Shown here: in pieces, positions 23,615 through 35,547 of the stretch
Layout: each line of letters starts with the position of its first letter
How positions within the stretch are numbered: position 1 is the first letter of the stretch
Assembly (NCBI GenBank): GCA_022478985.1
Contig: JAKSZP010017391.1
Span: forward strand, 41,579 to 105,578
Source of the DNA: Massospora cicadina
Lineage: Eukaryota > Entomophthoromycota > Entomophthoromycetes > Entomophthorales > Entomophthoraceae
Direction: 5' to 3'
Length of the DNA: 64,000 nucleotides
Translations under genes and position numbers: made by a program
Notes under the pieces: generated by a model
Told to the model about the DNA's origin: nothing
Database searches by the model: none
The model's input: the letters and a program-made list of their open reading frames with translations, nothing else

Positions 23615-25400
23615 CATTAATGAGGCATCTGGCTAAATAATATTCTTAAATAAAAATTTGGGTACTTCAGCACAAGGCTACCCATTAAATATCTTTGGAG
23701 CTTGTTGAACAATTTCTGGGCTTCATCTTTTCACATAGATCCTTTTTTCAGATCCTTTAATAGATGAGATAATGATTTGGTGGTTCTAGCAAAATCCTCA
23801 ATGAATTGGTGATAGTATCTGACAATCCCAGGAAAAACTTGAATATCTTGAATGCTTTTTGGTACTGACATCTGCTTGATTGCTTCTATCTTCATTGGTT
23901 GCAGCTGTTATCCGGTGGAGTTTGTTACAAACCCTCAGTATTAAGGCTTTTTTATAAAAAAATGGCACATTCTCAGCTTAATTTTGAGATTGCCGTTTCC
24001 AGGTGCTCAGATACTTCTTTCAAATGCTCTAAGTGGTCAGTAAAGGTCCTTCTAAAGACATTGATATTGTTAAATATACCAGCACACAGGATATATTCAA
24101 ATCAATGATTGTTGAATACATGGCCCTCTGGAATGTGACTGGCGCATTGAATAATCCTTGGGCCTTCTAATTGGCTGATGCAATTCATGTGCAGTGATTA
24201 TCACAAATTTTTCTTGATCTTCCTTTGGCAAACCAATTTGCCAATAGCTTTAAATCAAACTCATAGCCAAAAAATTACTTTGCTTCACCTAGGCGATCAA
24301 GTGCATTGTCAATCCTTGGATGTGGATAAGAGTCCTTTTTAGTAATTTTATTTATTCAGCAATAATTGATCACTACTCAATTTGATCTACCTTCTTTTTC
24401 ACAATTAGGATTGGACTTGCCCATTGATTTGACAATGGAATGAATAGCTCATGCTCTATTTCTTTGCTGATTTCTTTGCTGATTACACCCTTAGCAGCTT
24501 TAGATCAGCGGACTAGTTGAATCCTTATTGGAAGATATTATCCATTGTCAACCTTATGGATTACATTTTTTGCACATCTGAGGTCATAGTCATCTTGGGT
24601 GAATATCACCCACTATTTTTCAAACAGTCAGGCACCTCCACTTGCTGTCATTCAAATATACCAGCCAATTGCTCCTTATCAACCAATACATTGACATTTT
24701 TAGCAACATCTGCTTATTTTTTTTTTTTTAGTACTAGATGGTGCAACATCTGCTTATAATACCATTTTGGGTAACGTTCCAAATCATGAAATTCATTAAG
24801 TTCCACCATCAAAATCAAATGCAGATATGCAATGACTTTATTTTTTCAACTTTCATTGTTTTTTACCCTGGTTGTCTAGTACTCTTATTTCTCCATGAAT
24901 CAGCATAATAATTTGTGGCACCACCAATGTCTTGATCCTCAATTCTTTCCATGGGCTGAAGATCTCTCCATATAGTTTTTCTGTGAGTTTGAATGTTAAC
25001 CCAATGTTAACTATCTTTTGCGTTCATGGCAGAATAGTGTTCAACATATTCAAACTTAAAGGTATTCCACGATTCTCCATGATTTTTGTCAGCATTTCTC
25101 TCCATTTTTATCCAACTACCTTGTACAAATTTGGTATAATGAAGTCATTGTAAATAATGTTTTAAATTATTCCTATTCATCAGTGGGGCCTCTCCTTTCC
25201 ACTGATACTAAAGGCAGGGTCTGCCCCAATATTGTCAGAGCATTTTCTTTAAAATTACACTTCACACCATACATCCTTTGGAACTCCATTACAATGAGTA
25301 TGTCATGATTTGGATTAGCCAGCACTATGGCAGGAGCTGATACCACCACTGATCTAAACAAAGTAGTAGCTCACTATAGGCTCCACATTATATGGTGATA
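23615..25400 (-). pseudogene. RT and protease region, element 2
   Basis: This is minus-strand pol that continues across element 1 to 16220. Around 24100-24170 RT-like sequence reads QGLFNAPVTFQRAM, followed by a degraded catalytic box in place of YIDD. The connection region near 23800-23860 resembles that of element 1. At 25173-25361 an open stretch (62 aa) with NPNHDILIVMEFQRMYGVK lies at the protease position. No long intact frame remains. Confidence 0.5.
24703..24757 (-). mobile_element. Micro-insertion 3, 25 bp, with TSD
   Basis: An exact 15-bp duplication, GCAACATCTGCTTAT, lies at 24703-24717 and 24743-24757. The insert on the minus strand is ACCATCTAGTACT plus poly-A. It lies inside element 2, so it postdates that element. 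Confidence 0.85.
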
Positions 25401-27279
25401 TCTGGTCCAGCGGTTCCATATTCTTTTCAATTCTCTAAATCTGGCGAATTCTTCAATTATTTCACTGATTTAATTGAAATGATATTGATAAGCGCTCCAC
25501 TATCAATTATTTCTCATAGTCTTATTAATTAATTAGGACGTCTACATAGGTACACTTAGATTAATGCAATAAGGTATTTACTGAGTGAATAGTGGCATTA
25601 TTTTCTAGATCTAGAGTGTAATTTGATTGAGCATATAGTTCATGAAAAGACTCCTTGATTGCACTTATAGGTAAGGAAACATTCGCCCTATCCAACTTCA
25701 TTTTAAACTTAATATTCATGGATTTCAGCGGAATTGGTTTTCACTGATATCTGTTGAGCGTAAGGCTGAGCAATCCCCTTCATGTTTTTGGGGTCAATCC
25801 CTTTTGCATTATATTAGGTAATCACGATGACTTATAAATAAACCAACTGGTGAAGTGGATCAGGTGCGTCATCTTCCACAAATACGTCAGAGGTGCCAAT
25901 ATCATCATTCATTATAGATAGGAATGACAGGTTTAACAGCAGTACTAGATTGTTTCTTACCTAGACTTCTGGTTTATTCCTGACTCTGGACAGGCTTCTT
26001 TTTCCTTGATCTGAACAAAATTAACTTGGTCCTTTGGCTTTTTACCATAGCATTGGAAATTACATGGCCATGTGTTTAACTTTGGAAACAGTGGATTGGC
26101 TTTTTTTCCACTCATTTTTGTAAAGTTTACTTCCCATTATGACTCAATTCTCAGGTTCCTTCTGGTTCTTGGCAAATTTAACAATATTCTGGGCTTTCAT
26201 TTAGATCAATTTATAGGTTCAAATGGGAGCTTTGAAGGTTTATCTGAGCATCTTCAGATTTCTCACCATCTCCAAGGTCAAGGTTTGATTTTTGTTCTGA
26301 GGCCATAATCTAATGCAGCTTGCAGTAAGGCTGAAGTGCCATCTGCAAGGATATGAACGCATCAAAGTCTGTAAGAACTTTCTCCCCAGCCAGGATATGT
26401 GAATCCTGATAGAATCAATCAGCAATAGTGGTTAAGGTCTTGTCCTTCCAATATTGTATAATTACAATTTCTTGCTTGCGATTAACCATTCTAGAGGACT
26501 CCCAAATTTGGTCATGATCGCTTCTTTTGCTTCTGGCATATGACCAATTGTCCCCATTAAGGTGGAGCAACACATTTTTAAAAATTAGTGTTGAGGCAAT
26601 TCATTACGTTACCACTTATTGGAAGTTTGCATGGCTAAACATAGTCATCCTGAAAAGATGAAAAACGCCTGAGTGTTATCCCAGTGAAAGGTGGGTAATT
26701 TAGGGTATTCTGAAACTCTTTGGTCGCTCCATTGGCATTGTATTCTGCCCAAGGACTCAACTAACTATATGCGTTGCCTCAGAAGTCATCTCCAATTTGT
26801 CAGCAAACAAGTTAGACATAATCTGGGTAGGAGTGTCTTTCAAACTAAAGTTTTCAGGTATTTTTGTCAGCTTCATTTGCTTCTAGTTAAGCACAATCAC
26901 ATTTGTGATTTTCTACCTTTTCAATATGCTTCATCAATTTTTCTATCACCTCCTTAACATGGAAAATCTTTCTAAGTCTGCTTCACATTCAGTTTTTTGG
27001 AATAAATTTTTTGATTAATTTGTTTCTTTTCACTTCTAAGAGGCTAACTTCCCACAAAAGTTGTTATTCACTTTCTCAACTGTTCAATTATTTCTTAAGC
27101 TTTGGTTAAGTATTCTTCCAAGATATTGACATTGTCTTGTAATGATGAGCTGAGAACTTTTTGGGTGAAGGTCTCCAACTCCATCCAGAGCTTCCAAAGT
27201 TCATTCTTATATGAATTATGGATATTAATTCTTATGAATTTGGCCTTTAAAACTCAACTACCCTATAATGATCACCAAA
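25401..27279 (-). pseudogene. Presumed gag of element 2
   Basis: This stretch lies between the protease-position segment and the primer-binding site at about 27257-27276. Only short open stretches remain and I do not recognise a gag domain with certainty. A Cys pair (CNFQC) near 26060 on the minus strand could be half of a knuckle. The assignment is by position. Confidence 0.35.
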
Positions 27280-30200
27280 TGTTAACTTTTATGTGTAGGT
27301 TACTCTGAAAATTGAGTACTAAATATAATCTTCTGGTTTGTGGCTTGATTTGCTCTCCAGTTAATTGCACAAAATCTTAACAACTGTGTTGACTAAAATA
27401 TTGTTACTAGATAAATGATAATGGGTAGTAATAGTATGAAGAATATTACTCAGTTGAGCTCTCTCAAAAACCAGGATGAGTGTTAGACCAACGTTAAACA
27501 GGTGCTTGACCTTACAACAATTGAAGGTATCTCTGGAACAAATAAGGAACTTCTCCCTCTTTCTTTTCTCTCTTATCACAGAGTTTGTAAGATCTTGATA
27601 GACAATATACTACAACCAAAGGATGTAACAAATGAGCCCCAAGGCCCTATTTGCCACCTTGGCATATGTAAGCCTGTGTCAGAAGAGAGATGCCTCGATT
27701 TTCTGAGCAACAGGGTTGCATTGGCATGCAAATCCCCTTTTTAACGTCCAACAGAATGGTCAAATTACACTGCGTTCAGGAGGTCCAGATATTGCTCATG
27801 GGGCGATATCAAAATATGCAAAATATGCTGACCCCTGGTCGAGATCTGGAAGATCCAACCTGCCTCCTCTTACCTCTCAGATTCACTTGGCTGTACTCTA
27901 CTACAGCCTTGTCACGACCCTGACCTTGTCATGTTGTGCAACCACTTTCCACGGCCCACTGGAAGTTGAATGCTCCCTCCTAACCCTGGTTTATTGTGAC
28001 CAAGGTCCCCAAAGAATATTTTTAAATTAATAAATTTATAATGGCCCTAAATATAAGTAAACGGGCTTTATTTTGGAAGGAGACCAAAATAATGTAGAAA
28101 AAATTAAGTGAGGTAAGGTAAATGCATCCTCACTTTTTAGATAAGCCCTGCATGAGCTACACAAATTAATAATAATTTATGCATGTCCAAAGCTTAACAA
28201 ATGCCAGCATTCCGACCTTAATCTGCTGGAGGATCAAGGAACCTAAATAAAATAATATCCGTCTTAAAAAATGATATTTGAATTTATAAATGATCCCAAA
28301 GTGCATCGTCTCATCAATTAAGTTGAGCTTGGAAAATTGGGATCAGCAACCATTGTTGTAGTGGATTTCCTAAGTCCCAACCTTAGGAAATCCATGCACA
28401 ATTATTGATTGTTACATTACACCCTTGAAAATAGGAATCCCAGAACAACACCATGCCATGTGGGGAAATTATGATCAGGTGATTTTTTCAACAGGTGGCT
28501 TTATGAGAGGGAAAGCTCAAAAGGGTTGACCAGAAATCCAAGGTTTGCAGAAAAAATTGATGTTCCCCCTAGAGGTCCACTGCCAGGTGCAAGAGGCCTC
28601 AACTGCCAGCGGTCCAACTTTCTTACCTCCAAACTCCCCATCCCCTTTTCTGGAAAGCCAGCGCAACAACAATGAGGATTTGAGGGCTCAGAGCGGTGCT
28701 TGGGACATTTGACTCTATGCCATCATGCAAGCTGCCTGATACACAGCTTGCCATGAAAGGTTGACTTGTGAATTATGTATTATTTTGGTCTCCTTCCAAA
28801 ATAAAGCTGTTCGCTTATATCTAGCGCCATTATAAATTTATTAATTTAAAATTATTCTTTGGGGACTTTGGTCACAATATACCAGGGTTAGCGGGGCATA
28901 CAACGTCCAGTGGGCTGTGGAAAATGGTTGCGCAACATGACAAGGTCAGGGTCATGACAAGGTTGTAGTAAAGTGCAGCTGAGTGAAGCTGAGAGGTGAG
29001 AAGAGGCAAGTTAGATCTGCCAGACCTTGACCAGGGGTCAGCTTATTTTTATATTTTGATATCACCCCATGAGCAATATCTGGACCCCCAAATGCAGCGG
29101 AATTTGACCATTCCGTTGGATGTTAAAGAGGGGATTTGCATGCCGGTGCAACCCTGTTGCTCAGAAGATTGAGGCGGCTCTCTTCCAATGCAATCTTGCA
29201 TATGCCAATGTGGCAAATAGGGCCTTGAGAGCCCGTTTGTTACATAATTCACAAGTCAATCTTTCATGGCAATCTGTGCACCAGGCAGCTTGCAAGATGG
29301 CATAGAGTCAAGTGTCCCAAACACTGCTCTAAGCCCTTGAATTCTCTTTGTTGTTGCACTGGCTTTCCAGAAAAGGGGATGGGGAGTTTGGAGGTGGGAA
29401 GTTGGACCGCTGGCGGTTGAGGCCTCTTGCGCCTGTCAGTGGACCTCTAAGGGGAACATCAACTTTTTCTGCAAACCTTGTATTTCTGGTCAACCCTTTT
29501 GAGCTTTCCCTCTCTCAAAGCTACCCATTGGAAAAAATTTTGGTCATGATTTCCCCACCTGGCATGATGGTGTTATGGGATTCCTATTTTTAAGGGGTTA
29601 ATGTAACGATCAGTGAATGTACATGAATTCCTAAGGTTGGGACTTAAGAAATCCACTACAACAATGGTTGCTGATCTCAACTTTTTGAACTTGACTTAAT
29701 TGATGAGCCAATGCATTTTGGGATCATCTATAAATTTAAATATCAATTTTTAGGACGAATTTTATTTAACTTAGGTTCTCTCTATCTTCCAGAAGATGAA
29801 ATTCATAATGCTGACATTTGTTAAGCCTTTGACAAAACTAAATTTTATTATTCATGTATCTCATGCAGGTCTACTATTTAACAAGTGAGGATGCGTTTCC
29901 CTTACCTCACTTGTGAATTCTAAATTATTTTGGTCTCCTTACAAAATAAAGCATGTTTGCTTATATTTAATGCCATTATAATTTATTGATTTAAATTTAT
30001 TTTTGGGACCTTGGTCACAATAAACCAGGGTTAGGAGTGAGCAGACAACGTCCAGTGGGCCATGGAAAGTAGTTGCACAACACAACAAGGTCAGGGTCAT
30101 AACAAGGTTATAGTAAAGTGCAGCCAAGTGAAGCTGAGAGGTGAGAGGAGGCAGGTTGGATCTGCCAGACCTCGACCAGGGGTCAGCATATTTTGCATAT

Positions 30201-31143
30201 TTTGATATCACCCCATGAGCAATATCTGGGCCCCCAAATGCAGCGGAATTTGACCGTTCCATTGGACGTTAAAGAGGGAGTTTGCATGCCAGTGCAACCC
30301 TGATGCTCAGAAGATCAAGGCTCTCTTCCAATGCAGGCTTGCATATGCCAATGTGGCAAATAGGGCCTTGGGAGCCCATTTGTTACTAAGGATATCCAAT
30401 CCTTAAATTACTATTTCAATAGCTAACTATACAATTAATGCATAAAAATTTAAACTATAAAAGTAATTACGCCATTTTAATCTAGTCTATTTACTATAAA
30501 GTTAGGGAATTTATAGGGGATACAGCAACCAAATCTTCTGTTGGCGCCTCACTAAGAATCAGCAGCTGTTGCCGGTGGATTAGCCCTCTGAGGACGCACC
30601 CATGAGGACCATCCTCATTTTTCTAGTTGTCTTGCACCGCCAACTAGAGTTGCAACCTCTTTATGGTTGATTTAAGAATGTGCCCCATAATCTCAATCAA
30701 CCTCAGCGGTGTATCCTCTTTGGGCTATCAATCTGCTAGTTAAGGGAACTTTACCCATCAACTGCAGACTGCAAAGCCTAGAGCATTAAACTTTGAGTTA
30801 TTTTTTGAAGGGTGTTGAGGCTTCAGCAACTAAAAATAGATTCAAAAGTTGATTGGTGACAAACCTTAATTCACTTACTATGATTAAATTACCAATTAGT
30901 TAATTGGCAATCCAACCATAAAGTAAATACACTTGTTGGTAATCTTCCCCAATGAAACATGACCAATCTGGTGGTTCAACACTCAGCAGATAAGTAAATA
31001 TCTAAAATAATTTGCCAAACAATAGTTATTATTAAAAAAAATAATGACTCCTAAATCTACTAGATGATATAATCCTCTTGTGGGCAAAATAGCTATATGT
31101 AATCTAATTGGCTGGGTAATAGGGTCATAACAAAATCCCAACA
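27280..31143 (-). repeat. 5' LTR of element 2, split by a foldback element
   Basis: The LTR parts are 27280-27624 and 30388-31143, equivalent to 12855-13942. The two parts join at AAGGAT, which is present on both sides of the inserted element (27619-27624 and 30388-30393). Confidence 0.75.
27625..30387. mobile_element. Foldback element with kilobase inverted arms
   Basis: The ends are GTAACAAATGAG... and ...CATTTGTTAC(T), with a 6-bp AAGGAT flank duplication. The arms 27625-28765 and 29244-30387 are inverted copies of each other over about 1.14 kb. The centre (28766-29243) is a third copy of the terminal unit of about 470 bp, in the orientation of the right arm, and it also ends ...GTTTGTTAC. 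I see no transposase. Similar open stretches in two arms (27716-28030 plus; 29939-30262 minus) follow from the duplication and do not resemble a known protein. Transposase superfamily is unknown. Confidence 0.75.
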
Positions 31144-32463
31144 CCATCTATGTCATTAAAAATAAGGGTGACAAAACTGAAGTTTAAGAGTAAAAGCCTC
31201 CTGAGTGCTTGCCTCATCAAGAGTTAACCTGCAATAAGTGTCACCAACCTGGGCACTTTTATCAAAATTGTCCATTACATGATGCAGAAAAGAAGTAAGC
31301 AACCCCTAAAAAAGATACCCCAATGCTGTGAACTGGGTGAATCTCCACACTGAGGGTGAAGATGATCATGAGGATAACAAATTGGCTATTACAGGGTACC
31401 ACATTTTATGGGCTCCTAATCCGGTGGCTGTGCCCACTATATTGAGAGTCCATAGCACTAATATTTTAGTAAAGTGATACCTACCTAATGTAAGCAAATC
31501 ACCCTACCCGGGGTCACCAATTCAGTTGAGGAAGGAGAGCAGTTAGTTATGGCTACCTTCAAGAACTTGGCATCAGAGGGCGAGGATACTGTAAAAGCTA
31601 CAGCAAGTGCTGCTTCCTTAGACAGTTTCAAGAATCTGCTACTGACATATTGACTGCTGAAAAATCTTTTGGTAAGAGATTAATGAAAAAAGAAAGTAAT
31701 CACCCAGAAGATGCGCGCCTTGGCAGTACTGGACATCAGGGCTCCAGTCAACATCATATCATCTAGTTCATGAAGAAGCTGAAGTTTTTCTCATTATCAA
31801 CTATAATGTGAAGTAATTCTCTGCAGGACCAAACGTCACCCGCATTTTAGGAGCCTATTGAGTGATACCCTTACACTCTGGGCACATGGTCTTAATGGCA
31901 CTAGCAGTTGTTTTAGACAATGACTACTATAACTTCTTGATTGGGACAAAGTTTCTTTGGAATTTAGAGATAAGATTAATTTCACATCCAGCACTGTGAA
32001 CATTTTGAGTTACCAACTTCCACTGGTATTTAAGGATAAAGATGTCAAACTGTGGAAACAATGAACATGATTGGTATAATGTACCAATCTATTTACCCTA
32101 TCCATTATACCCTAATGGAGAAGGGTGTGAAGAAGTTACCACCTACTGTTAGCGTGGAATAAGGTCTCCCGTTGAGCGTTAGCATAACTATAAAGATTCA
32201 ACCAGGGAATCAACGCAGGATGACCCTGTCAATTAATGAAAATTTTTTCCTGATAACATATTGTAGGTATACAGCCGTGACAAGATCTGCAAACACAAAC
32301 CTATAATACTACCAGGGTTTTATGACACACAATACTCTGTAGAGTTATCCATCATTTTTGGGAAACACCACTACCAATCTATCAGAGTTGAAAAAAGCCA
32401 AGTTGTTGCACTGGCCTGATTGACCAGTTGTTAGGACATTGAGTCTGTACATGAAGTAGGGGT
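31144..32463 (+). pseudogene. gag end with zinc knuckle and protease region, element 3
   Basis: This stretch resumes the plus-strand gag after element 2. A complete CX2CX4HX4C knuckle, CNKCHQPGHFYQNC, lies at 31230-31271. In retrotransposons this motif binds RNA during packaging. The following 1.2 kb should hold the protease and linker. It is riddled with stops and I cannot point to the catalytic Asp. Confidence 0.65.
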
Positions 32464-32559
32464 TTTTGATGAGCTCAGGTTTGGAGATGTGAATCTTAAA
32501 CAGCAGAAGGATTTTGATGAGCTCAGGTTTGGAGATGTGAATCTTAAACAGCAAAAGGA
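32464..32559 (+). repeat. 48-bp in-frame tandem duplication in RT of element 3
   Basis: A 48-bp unit beginning GATGAGCTCAGGTTTGGAGA occurs twice in tandem, with one difference (CAGCAGAAGG / CAGCAAAAGG). It adds 16 residues (DELRFGDVNLKQQKDF) without changing the frame. Confidence 0.9.
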
Positions 32560-33511
32560 TTTTGATGAGCTGTTGGACAAGCTCAGTGACATCTTTAGTA
32601 CTGGATCCAACAACTATGGTCTATGCAAGGGTGAGGTCTACAAAATGGATACTAGTTATGCTATACCCTATAAAGATAAACACTACCGCCTCTCAAAAGT
32701 AGAGGGTGCATTTATTGCTCAAGATATGGACCAACAATCTGAAGCAGAGCTAATCAGACCATTGAAGAGTCCATGGGCATCTCCATTGTTGCATGTGCGA
32801 AAAAAGAATGGAATCCATAGAGTCTTTATGACTACTACTGCTTAAATGAGATAAATAAGAGGGACTTGTACCCTCTCCTGTGCATTGACAACGCTCTGAA
32901 ATTACTGGGTGACTTGGAGTAATTTTTGTTGATGGATCTGGCCAGTGGCTTCTGGAATATCAAAATTTCACCAGAAGATTAGGAGAAATTAGCCCTAATC
33001 AGTAGCCAGGGGTTGTTTGAGCCTAAAAGAGTGCCGCAGAGGGTCTTAAACGCCACTTCTACCTTCCATCGCAAGAATAAATTACATTTTTAGCAATGTC
33101 AAGTTATTGATCATGTTGATATATCCTAAAAACATCACTGTATTCAGCTGAACATTTTAAGAGCATCTGCAGAATCTACAAGAAGTCTTTATATGGCTCC
33201 GCATATTTTCCTGATGTTGAAACAAAGAAATTGCACTTTTCTCAAGAGACAGTTAGAGTTCCATGGGCTTGAGATCAGCCTCAGTGGAATCAAGCCTCAA
33301 AACGGGAAGGTGAACGACATTGTAGCTATGAGCCACTATGGAGCATGAGAGATATCCAAATGTTCCTCAGAATGGTGGGATACTACTGCAGTTCATCCCT
33401 CATTATGTATACTTGGCGGCACCCCCTACATACATGCTCACTAAGAAAATGAAGTTTGATTTGGGCCTGAAACAGGAGTAGGCCTTAGCAGAGTTAGAAG
33501 TCATAAGAGTG
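32489..33511 (+). pseudogene. Reverse transcriptase, element 3
   Basis: The open stretch 32489-32845 carries the RT lead-in: IPYKDKHYRLSKVEGAF, then IRPLKSPWASPLLHVRKKNG. Beyond it, in shifting frames, NEINKRDLYPLL and LLMDLASGFWNIKISPED are clear RT fingers and palm. I could not find an intact YxDD. FHGLEISLSGIKPQNGKV and a connection-like WWDTTA follow. The frame stops at the LTR-only insertion near 33512 and RNase H resumes at 35210. Confidence 0.65.
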
Positions 33512-35209
33512 TATATAACTCGCCAGTTCCCAGCGAGGTGGTGCACGGTGCACAGCCCCAATTCCAGGGAACTCGTCATCAGTACTAGGGTGAAGATAGC
33601 CCAAAAGAGGGTGTGGGAGCCAAAGTAACATAAGGCGATGGTGTTCAACGTGGTGTAAATTAATAGATATTGTGTAAATAGAAATATTTGGGTGGACCCT
33701 CAAAGAGGAGTCCATATCCAAGAAGTGATCTGGACAGGAGTGCAAGGATTCTTCTGTCACAGCTAGTGACATATTTCCTGGAATTAACCGCCCTTCTAAA
33801 GCCAAGTCCAACAAGCCCTTAGGGCAGAGACCAGAACTCCTAAAAGTCACCAATGACCTATCTAAGGTCATTGAAAAAAAATTGGTTTTGGCTTTGCCTT
33901 CCAGGGCTGAGGAAAACGCTTATCTGAGGCAAAAGCCCAGGTGGGAATCAAACTTAAGACCCAGAAAATCACAAGATATGAGGTTACAAAATCTGGCCAA
34001 ATTTGAAAAATTTTGATTTTGTTGAAAAACGACGAATTTATAGCTCATATCATATTCCAATAACCACTGGAATCTTCATGAAGCAACATCCTATAAATTA
34101 AGTCCCAAGATTAGAAATGCTTTGCTTTTCTCAGATATTCTGATCACATTAATAAAGTCTAGAAATTTTGGGCCAAATTCCTGTATAATTTTTGCTTCCT
34201 TCAACAAAAAAATATACTTCTCCAAAGATCTGTGATAGCTGGAGTTCGTTTTTCACTCTGGTTTGTACCCCATGCTGTACGTGAGCCCTCCGCCCACTCT
34301 GCCACTTATTCCACCAGCCCCGCCTCCTCATATTTCTCTGTACTTAGCCTTGGATTTTACGCCACTCTTCCCAGCTCCCAGGTCCTCTTGTCCCTGATTA
34401 TTGTGGCCAGTTTGGTGTGCGTTTTGCTCCAAAAATTTATATGGAAACACAATACTGACCGTTTAGGACATCTCTTTATTTTGTTGGGTCACTTGGCCTA
34501 GTTGTATCACCTTTGGCCTGTGTCTTTCCCTCCAGCGACCTCCTGCGCTCCAGTTTTCCTGACAGCTTTGGTCTTTAGGGGACCAGGGCAGCTTAGCAGA
34601 TCACCAAATGTGAGGGTGGAATTTGTACTATAAAACAGCTAACAATGTGAGAGACCTTCTCAAAGAGGTCTGCGCACAGGTTTGCACAAGTTAACATAAG
34701 AAAAATATAACAAACGAGAGGTTTTGTTTATGGGAGGATAGCCAACAAGGAAGGTTGGTCTTAAGAATCATATTTAAACAATTTTTGGGAAATCAATTGA
34801 TTGATGGAAGTCGTGCTACACCCAGGTGCACCAATAAGCGCACACTTCCATTGGACAGGGTACTATAGCTATTAATTGACTAAACTTGGGTTATTGATTG
34901 AAGGCAAATCCAACCTAAGTGAAAAATTTTGAAATTGAACAGGTTTTTGAAATCCCGCCTTCCTATCAATCAAACTGAACTGTCATGGTTAGTAAGGTAA
35001 CTAACCCCGTTTTAACGCCAGAACTGTAACATGGGTCTGGGCGTCATGCACTTCATCTGGACCAACCTGGGAATATCTGGATTGCACCCAGCGTTGGTCC
35101 AAGGTGTGCTTTAGGTCAAGGAGGTCCTTCAGCTTGACCTTTTGGGCCTCCTGACGCCTAGCTTTATCTTGGCTGTTTGTTCTTTCAATTAAGTGATTTA
35201 ACCATGACA
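33512..35209 (-). mobile_element. LTR-only insertion of the element-4 family in pol
   Basis: On the minus strand it starts TGTCATGGTTAAATCACTTA, like the LTRs at 41382 (TGTCATGGCTACATGTC) and 62898 (TGTCATGGTTGGATGAC). Its far end (CTGGGAACTGGCGAGTTA) matches 63754-63770. It carries an open stretch (35001-35237 minus) with DQRWVQSRYSQVGP shared by those LTRs. It splits RT from RNase H of element 3. It is about 1.7 kb against 0.8-1.0 kb for the other family LTRs, so it either holds extra sequence or is a longer variant. The low-coordinate boundary is approximate. Confidence 0.65.
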
Positions 35210-35547
35210 CTAGAGTTAAGATTGGTAGATGCGACAATCTTAGCCTATTTTTGGCTTCAACTAAAACAATCTACTTCTATACTAACGCCAGTGATGTGGG
35301 ACTTGGTGCAATTTTGCACAAGTTATAGATGGGGTAGATCACCTAGTTGACTACTACTCAAAGGTGTTCAGCAAAGCAGAAAAGAATAACATGGTCACTG
35401 AGCGCAAGTGCTTGGCAGTGATCAGAGTGGTCAAACACTTCAGACATTACTTGTACATGATACATCTAAGGTAGAAACAGATCACATGTTGCTTTTCTGG
35501 TTGCAGAATATGATGGATCCTGATGGACGCTTTGCCCGCTGGGCTTT
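35210..35547 (+). pseudogene. RNase H of element 3, first half
   Basis: It reads ILAYF, then YTNASDVGLGAIL (first catalytic Asp region), SKVFSKAEKNNMVTERKCLA and HFRHYL, then TDHMLLFWLQNMMDPDGRFA. It stops at RWAF, where a second insertion begins. The sequence resumes at 37039 as LQGYDFELIY. Confidence 0.7.

Larger units (their letters stand above)
12855..31143 (-). mobile_element. Ty3-type LTR retrotransposon 2, nested in element 3
   Basis: This minus-strand element has a 3' LTR at 12855-13942 and a 5' LTR at 27280-31143. The 5' LTR is split by a foldback element. Flanks GCATC (left) and CCATC (right) are a plausible 5-bp target duplication with one mismatch. The polypurine tract lies at 13943-13960 (minus strand GTCAAGCGGGGGTAATA) and the primer-binding site at about 27257-27276 (TGGTGATCATTATAGGG). 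Element 1 sits inside its pol. Without the insertions the element is about 8 kb. It interrupts the gag of element 3. Confidence 0.75.

Noticed and set aside
27716..30262. Similar open frames of about 105 codons in both arms of the foldback element as possible genes
   Set aside because: They are the same sequence read on opposite strands because the arms are inverted copies. They do not resemble a known protein and the central third copy is interrupted.
14280..33590. Further AGTACTA words near 14290, 25945, 27300 and 33580 as extra micro-insertions
   Set aside because: They lack the adjacent A or T run and show no flanking direct repeat.
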